A stretch of 15,942 bases of DNA, from the NCBI GenBank assembly GCA_036001225.1, contig DASYUM010000344.1:1-15942 (forward strand). Direction: 5' to 3'. Within the stretch, counting starts at the first letter, position 1. Every line of letters starts with the position of its first letter. Of the stretch, positions 12,377-15,942 are shown piece after piece. The stretch is from DASYUM01 sp036001225 (GTDB taxonomy: Bacteria > Methylomirabilota > Methylomirabilia > Rokubacteriales > DASRDR01). The notes under the pieces are model-generated. The model was not told the origin of the DNA. It saw only the letters and a list, made by a program, of their open reading frames with translations, and searched no databases. A program made the position numbers and the translations under genes.

Positions 12377-13771
12377 TCAGCGGAAGAGGTCCTGCGAGGG
12401 GTCGCGCAGCAGCTCGCGCGCCGAGCCGGCACCCGGCGTGTAGGCGTACCCGCGGATCAGCGCGACCGGCACCCCGTCGAGCTTACCCATCACGAGCTCG
12501 GCCGCCCCTGCCAGCTCATCCGCCACGGCGAGGATGGTCGCCTGGAGCGTGTATCCGTGGGCGTCGGGCACGCCGAGGTAGCTCCGCAGCGGGCGCATCC
12601 CGGCCACGCCGATGGCGACGTTGGCCAGCCCCTCGCGCCAGGGCCGACCGAAGGTGTCCGCGATGATGACCGCGACGTCCAGCTCGAGGAGGGTGCGGAC
12701 CCGCTCGAGCAGCACGCGCGCCGAGCCGTCAGGGTCTTCGGGGAGCAGGGTCACCCAGCCCGCGCCCGCGTTGGATTGGTCCACCCCGGCGTTCGCGCAG
12801 ACCTGCCCGTGATGGGTCTCCGTGATCAGGATGCCACGGTCCATCCGCACGATGCGGCGGGACTCGCGCAGGATCAGCTCGACGAGACGGGGGTCCTTCT
12901 TCAGGTTGCCCGCTACCTCGCGGGCGAACGCCGAAGGGGCGACCGCGTCGAGCCGGACGAGCCGACCCTCGGCTTTGGAGACGACCTTCTGGCTCACGAC
13001 CAGGACGTCGCCGGCTTCGAGCGGCGTGCCCTGGGCCTGCGCCGCCGCTACCACCAGCGCGCCCAGGTCGTCACCCGGCCGCACTTCGGGAATCCCCCGC
13101 ACCCCCAGGACGGTGAGGCGTGCCGCCCGTGTCGCGGCCCCCGAGCCGAGAGCGCGCAACGCGCGGGCCGCCCGCGTGTCGGGACCGTGGGTGAGCAGTG
13201 CCTCCAGGTCCTCCGGCGCGTCGATGTCGAGGCCGGCCCCGGGGAGTGCCAGGACCACCGGCTCGATGCCGCGGGCTCGGGCGGCGGCCAGGTGGTCGGC
13301 GAACGACGGTTCGCCGAAGCGGAGCGGCAGGGCATCGGGCGGAGCCAGACACGCCGCGTTGGTGCCGACCCCGCTTCGGGAGGGGACGAAGACGGCCGAC
13401 GGCGGCGGCCCCGAGGCGGCCAGGATCGCCCGCACCTCGTCGGTCGTCAAGCAGGGCAGGTCGCCGGGCACCGTGAGCATGACCGTCGCGCCCAGCTCGC
13501 GGCAGGCGGCGAGGCCGCGCGCGACGGCGGCGGTGTGCCCTTCCGCGTCGCGCTCGGGGAGCACGGTGGCGCCATGGCGCCCGGCCAGGGCGGCGGCATC
13601 GGCGTCGGGGGTGACCACCAGGATGCGATCGAGGCCGGCCCCGGCGAGCGCCTGGAGGACGTCTTCCAGCATCGCCCGGGCCAGAGCGGAACGTCCCTCG
13701 GCCGGGACGGCGCGGACGAGCCGCTGCTTGGCGGTGCCGAACTCCTTGGCTGGAACTACGGCAATCCTCAT
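12377..13771 (-). CDS. cofCE: Fused CofC-CofE: phospholactate/PEP guanylyltransferase plus F420 gamma-glutamyl ligase
   Basis: The 464-residue protein joins two F420 enzymes. Residues 1-195 are CofC/FbiD: MRIAVVPAKEFGTAKQRL, LTVPGDLPCLTTDEV, GVGTNAACLAPPDALPL, FGEPSFADHLAAA and LDIDAPEDLEALL. It activates 2-phospholactate or PEP with GTP. From about residue 218 it is CofE: LTVLGVRGIPEVRPGDDL, VLVVSQKVVSKAEGRLV, KDPRLVELILRES, CANAGVDQSNAGAG, LLPEDPDGSARVLLERVR, IADTFGRPWREGLANVAIG and AVADELAGAAELVMGKLDGV. This half adds glutamates to F420-0 using GTP. A linker of about 20 residues (196-217) is Ala/Arg-rich. Mycobacterial FbiB instead fuses CofE to a flavin reductase domain. The start overlaps the cofD stop (ATGA), so synthesis is coupled. 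Whether the first half uses PEP or phospholactate cannot be read here. Confidence 0.93.
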   Translation of the reverse strand: MRIAVVPAKEFGTAKQRLVRAVPAEGRSALARAMLEDVLQALAGAGLDRILVVTPDADAAALAGRHGATVLPERDAEGHTAAVARGLAACRELGATVMLTVPGDLPCLTTDEVRAILAASGPPPSAVFVPSRSGVGTNAACLAPPDALPLRFGEPSFADHLAAARARGIEPVVLALPGAGLDIDAPEDLEALLTHGPDTRAARALRALGSGAATRAARLTVLGVRGIPEVRPGDDLGALVVAAAQAQGTPLEAGDVLVVSQKVVSKAEGRLVRLDAVAPSAFAREVAGNLKKDPRLVELILRESRRIVRMDRGILITETHHGQVCANAGVDQSNAGAGWVTLLPEDPDGSARVLLERVRTLLELDVAVIIADTFGRPWREGLANVAIGVAGMRPLRSYLGVPDAHGYTLQATILAVADELAGAAELVMGKLDGVPVALIRGYAYTPGAGSARELLRDPSQDLFR

Positions 13772-14700
13772 GGCTCGAGGTCCACCGCCGCCAGTGCTGC
13801 CCCCGCGAGCGCCACCTCGGCGGCGCCGTCGGTCATCAGGGTCTCGGCGAGGACCGGCCGCACGCCGCGCCGCTCGAGGTCGGGCCCGAGCCCGGTGTCC
13901 CGGCGGTCGATGACCAGCACGTCGAGCCAGGGGGCGTAGAGGTCGGCGATGCTCAGCGCGGAGACCGGCAGACCACGGGCGGCGAGGAACTTCCCGGCCG
14001 GCCCGCTGACCGGCGCGCCGCCGACGATCGGGCTCACCGCCACCACTGGCGCCCCGGTGCGCTCCAGCCCGGCCCGGATCCCGGGAACGGCCAGGATCGG
14101 CCCGATGGACGTCAGCGGGTTCGAGCAGCAGACGATCACCGCCTCGGCCTCCGCGAGAGCCGGGAGGATTCCCGGGGCGGGCCGGGCCGCGGCCGCGCCT
14201 TCGTAGACGATCTCGTACACCTCGGCTTCGGCCTTCTCGCGCACGAAATACTCCTGGAATCCGAGCCAGCCGGCACTGGTGCGGAGCCGCGTCCGGACCG
14301 GGTCGTCTGACATGGGACAGAGCCGGGCCGCGACGCCGAGCGCTGCCGTCAGAACGCGGGTGGCGGCCGACAGCGTGGCCCCGCCCCGCAACAGCTCCGT
14401 GCGGCGGACATGGGTGGCGAGGTCCCGGTCGCCGAGACTGAACCAGGTCTCGCCCCCGAGGTCGGCGACGGCGTCACGGCAGTGAAAGGTGTCGCCCTCG
14501 AGACCCCAGCCCCGGGCCGGGTCGAGCCGCCCGGCGAGCGCGTAGGCGACGGAGTCGAGGTCGGGCGAGACGTGCAGGCCCCACCAGTCGAGGTCGTCGC
14601 CCGTGTTGCCGATGATGAGCAACCGGGCGGGATCCGTGACCCGGGCGAGCCCTCGCAGGAGCTTGGCGGCGCCGGTGCCTCCGGCCAACGCAACGAGCAC
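13768..14700 (-). CDS. cofD: CofD: phospholactate (or enolpyruvyl) transferase to Fo
   Basis: The 310-residue product matches CofD/FbiA in length and sequence. It begins MLVALAGGTGAAKLLRGLAR, the nucleotide-binding opening. It continues LLIIGNTGDDLDWWGLHVSP, then CRDAVADLGGETWFSLGDRD and later SNPLTSIGPILAVPGIR. Near the end comes VSPIVGGAPVSGPAGKFLA. CofD transfers the phospholactyl or enolpyruvyl-phosphate group from the GDP-activated intermediate made by CofC onto Fo. GTG 14700 is the only good start: an in-frame TAA lies just upstream, and the family begins exactly at this glycine-rich motif. It lies 18 bases after the GNAT-like gene and overlaps the cofCE start by four bases. Fo synthase genes are not in the window. 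Confidence 0.93.
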   Translation of the reverse strand: MLVALAGGTGAAKLLRGLARVTDPARLLIIGNTGDDLDWWGLHVSPDLDSVAYALAGRLDPARGWGLEGDTFHCRDAVADLGGETWFSLGDRDLATHVRRTELLRGGATLSAATRVLTAALGVAARLCPMSDDPVRTRLRTSAGWLGFQEYFVREKAEAEVYEIVYEGAAAARPAPGILPALAEAEAVIVCCSNPLTSIGPILAVPGIRAGLERTGAPVVAVSPIVGGAPVSGPAGKFLAARGLPVSALSIADLYAPWLDVLVIDRRDTGLGPDLERRGVRPVLAETLMTDGAAEVALAGAALAAVDLEP

Positions 14701-14718
14701 GGTGACGGCCGGGCCGGC

Positions 14719-15234
14719 TTACCCGCGCCGACGGGGACCGCGCCCCTCGGCGTCCGGGGCGGCGATCGTGTAACTACCGGGCCGGCGCCAGGCATGGAGA
14801 CCGGTGCCCGCGCGGCCCTTCAGGCCGTCGGGCAGAAAGGCCTCGGGGACCGGGACGAACCCGCTCCGGACCCAGACGCGATCGAGGCCCTGCGGTCGGG
14901 TGAACAGCGTGGTCATCTTCAGCCCGGTCGCCTCGTCCAGGAGCGCGGCGACCAGGTGGGCCGCGACTTCCATGGGCCCGCCCTCGGACGGCGGCTCGAC
15001 CACGACCGGCCCATGGATGAACCCGAAGTCGCCTCGGCGCTCGACGAGGACACCGCCGACCAGTCGTCCGTCGGCCTGTGCCTCCCAGGCCAACTCCCCC
15101 GGCCCTGGCGCCGGGGCCGGCGCTCCCGCGAAGTCGAACAAGCGACGCACCTCGGGCGCCCCGGCCTGGCACGAGCGATACGTGATCCCCTGCCAGGTGC
15201 GGGGGGCTTTGCCCAAGTAGGCCCTCCTGCCCAT
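14719..15234 (-). CDS. GNAT-like acetyltransferase fold protein, first gene of the F420 operon
   Basis: This is a product of up to 171 residues. Its middle looks like an N-acyltransferase core: GELAWEAQADGRLVGGVLVE, then DFGFIHGPVVVEP, then AAHLVAALLDEAT, LFTRPQGLDRVWVRSGFVPV and PDGLKGRAGTGLHAW. The classic acetyl-CoA loop (Q/RxxGxG/A) is not clear, so assignment to GNAT is by general pattern. ATG 15234 has no Shine-Dalgarno. However AGGAGG just inside the frame lies six bases before an in-frame TTG at 15216, which may be the true start (165 residues). It ends 18 bases before cofD and is probably co-transcribed. A role in F420 metabolism is only suggested by position. Confidence 0.62.
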   Translation of the reverse strand: MGRRAYLGKAPRTWQGITYRSCQAGAPEVRRLFDFAGAPAPAPGPGELAWEAQADGRLVGGVLVERRGDFGFIHGPVVVEPPSEGGPMEVAAHLVAALLDEATGLKMTTLFTRPQGLDRVWVRSGFVPVPEAFLPDGLKGRAGTGLHAWRRPGSYTIAAPDAEGRGPRRRG

Positions 15235-15324
15235 AAAAGGTCACGGCTGCCCAAGAAGTGGCTGACGGCGAACATCGTCACGGCCGACAGGGGCGCAGGG
15301 GGCAGGGCTTCGAAAAGGGCAAAT

Positions 15325-15330
15325 AGTATA
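15325..15330 (-). promoter_or_regulatory. Possible -10 element of the F420 operon
   Basis: TATACT on the minus strand is the best AT-rich -10 in the 240-base intergenic region and precedes the GNAT-like gene by about 90 bases. The matching -35 is weak (GAGGCT at a 17-base spacer), so it may need an activator. Confidence 0.35.
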
Positions 15331-15365
15331 ACACCCCTTCGCCTCACAGCCTCGTAATCTCACGC

Positions 15366-15384
15366 TCACGCCGGAACGGCGTGA
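15366..15384. promoter_or_regulatory. 19-base perfect palindrome in the divergent intergenic region
   Basis: TCACGCCG-gaa-CGGCGTGA has two 8-base arms around three bases. It sits 14 bases before the -35 of the plus-strand promoter and about 35 bases upstream of the minus-strand -10. This is a plausible operator for a dimeric regulator acting on both transcription units. There is no T-tract, so it is not a terminator. Confidence 0.5.
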
Positions 15385-15397
15385 AACCCCAAAATGT

Positions 15398-15426
15398 TTG
15401 ACCGTGAGCCCACGGCGCTCTATGCT
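15398..15426 (+). promoter_or_regulatory. Candidate sigma70 promoter of the small winged-helix-like gene
   Basis: TTGACC at 15398-15403 and TATGCT at 15421-15426 are separated by 17 bases, the optimal spacing. Transcription would start near 15433 and leave a leader of about 42 bases with a full Shine-Dalgarno. Confidence 0.6.
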
Positions 15427-15474
15427 TATCCTGGCCGGGAACACAAAAGGCTCCCGGCAGAAGGAGGCGGGGCG

Positions 15475-15903
15475 ATGCCGATACGCGTTATGCCCGACGG
15501 TTCGTTCGTGTGCGACACGCCCGATGAGGCGATCAGCATGCGCGACCGTCTCATGGAGCGACGCGCGAAGGAGGCGCGTCGTGAGGCTCGCCGGGTGGCC
15601 CGGGCTGGGGCACCATCTGACCATGTCGGTGCTGGGAACGGCGACGGAGACAAGACCACCGCCCTCCAGGCGCTCTTGGTGGACTCGCCGGATGGGATTT
15701 CCTCGGACGATCTGGCGCAGCACCTCGGTGTTGGCGCACGGAGCCTCCCGCCCCTGATGGTGGCCTTGCGCCGACGCGCGCGGGAGAAGGGCCACGACTT
15801 GGCGCAGCTTTTGGTGCGGGAGCGGATCTTTGACCAGTCTGGGCGTGCCGTCAGCAGGTATCGCCTGACAGAGGAGGGCGTCAAGCTTCTGAAGGAGGAT
15901 TGA
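15475..15903 (+). CDS. Unrecognised 142-residue protein, possible C-terminal winged helix
   Basis: I do not recognise a named family. The N-terminus MPIRVMPDGSFVCDTPDEAI, then SMRDRLMERRAKEARREAR, reads as a short strand-turn segment and a strongly basic helix (about residues 21-44). A Gly/Asp-rich linker (45-59) follows. The C-terminal part (60-142) has GISSDDLAQHLGVGARSLPP, then LMVALRRRAREKGHDLAQLL and SGRAVSRYRLTEEGVKLLKE. This order of helices ending in a YRLTEEG wing resembles a winged helix-turn-helix. Start ATG 15475 is secured by AAGGAGG at 15461-15467, seven bases upstream, and a strong promoter. An earlier in-frame ATG at 15394 overlaps the promoter and is rejected. It could be a DNA-binding regulator of the divergent F420 operon, but this is inference from position. 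Confidence 0.72.
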   Translation: MPIRVMPDGSFVCDTPDEAISMRDRLMERRAKEARREARRVARAGAPSDHVGAGNGDGDKTTALQALLVDSPDGISSDDLAQHLGVGARSLPPLMVALRRRAREKGHDLAQLLVRERIFDQSGRAVSRYRLTEEGVKLLKED

Positions 15904-15942
15904 GGAGAACCGGAGGCCGCTCCCGCCTTCCTTACCGGGCTG

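Noticed and set aside
12557..13939. Long plus-strand open frame opposite cofCE and cofD
   Set aside because: No family resemblance. The minus strand carries well-conserved F420 enzymes.

Overview
The window is about 70% GC by eye, gene-dense, and built from tightly coupled operons. It carries coenzyme F420 genes (cofD, a cofC-cofE fusion, an F420-dependent NADP reductase), a creatininase-family amidohydrolase, Ldh_2-type dehydrogenase sequence, a flavin monooxygenase, a VOC protein and a small tautomerase. This mix fits an uncultivated soil or sediment bacterium of the Rokubacteria/NC10 (Methylomirabilota) type. That placement is an inference from gene content and style; no rRNA or tRNA gene is present to anchor it.

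Layout, left to right. (1) 1-542, minus: 5' part of a citrate synthase gene. (2) 703-1257, minus: an excisionase-type HTH joined to a receiver domain. (3) A 510-base intergenic region with outward-facing promoter candidates. (4) 1768-6624, plus: one long operon-like run with tusA, a cysteine-desulfurase homologue lacking the PLP lysine, a HAD phosphatase, a small four-helix membrane protein, an internally deleted gamma-glutamyltransferase remnant, a flavin monooxygenase, a VOC protein and a 4-OT-like tautomerase. (5) 6649-10724, minus, read right to left: PlsC-like acyltransferase, creatininase-family protein with a hydrophobic C-terminal tail, F420-dependent NADP reductase, and a frameshifted Ldh_2 dehydrogenase. 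All three junctions are 4-base ATGA overlaps. (6) 10885-11277, plus: Hsp20 chaperone. (7) 11274-11906: an unusual non-standard region. It holds a promoter-like element, a 16-codon ORF with a perfect Shine-Dalgarno whose start codon can be folded into a stem, two hairpins, a very strong intrinsic terminator, and then five tandem ~61-base repeats that each fold into a hairpin. (8) 11999-12349, plus: ChrR-like cupin. (9) 12377-15234, minus: F420 biosynthesis operon, read as GNAT-like protein, cofD, cofC-cofE fusion. (10) 15475-15903, plus: an unrecognised small protein with its own strong promoter, divergent from the F420 operon across a 19-base palindrome.

Functionally, the right third makes F420 from Fo (PEP or phospholactate guanylylation, transfer to Fo, glutamylation), and the middle operon includes the enzyme that exchanges hydride between F420 and NADP. 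Fo synthase is not in the window. The left operon combines a sulfur-relay pair with genes typical of aromatic or oxidative catabolism. Two of its members look damaged or repurposed: the desulfurase homologue and the ggt remnant.

The observations most worth a second look are the lysine-less desulfurase homologue beside tusA, the small-ORF/structured-RNA locus with the adjacent hairpin repeat array, the in-frame ggt deletion, and the single-base frameshift in the dehydrogenase.
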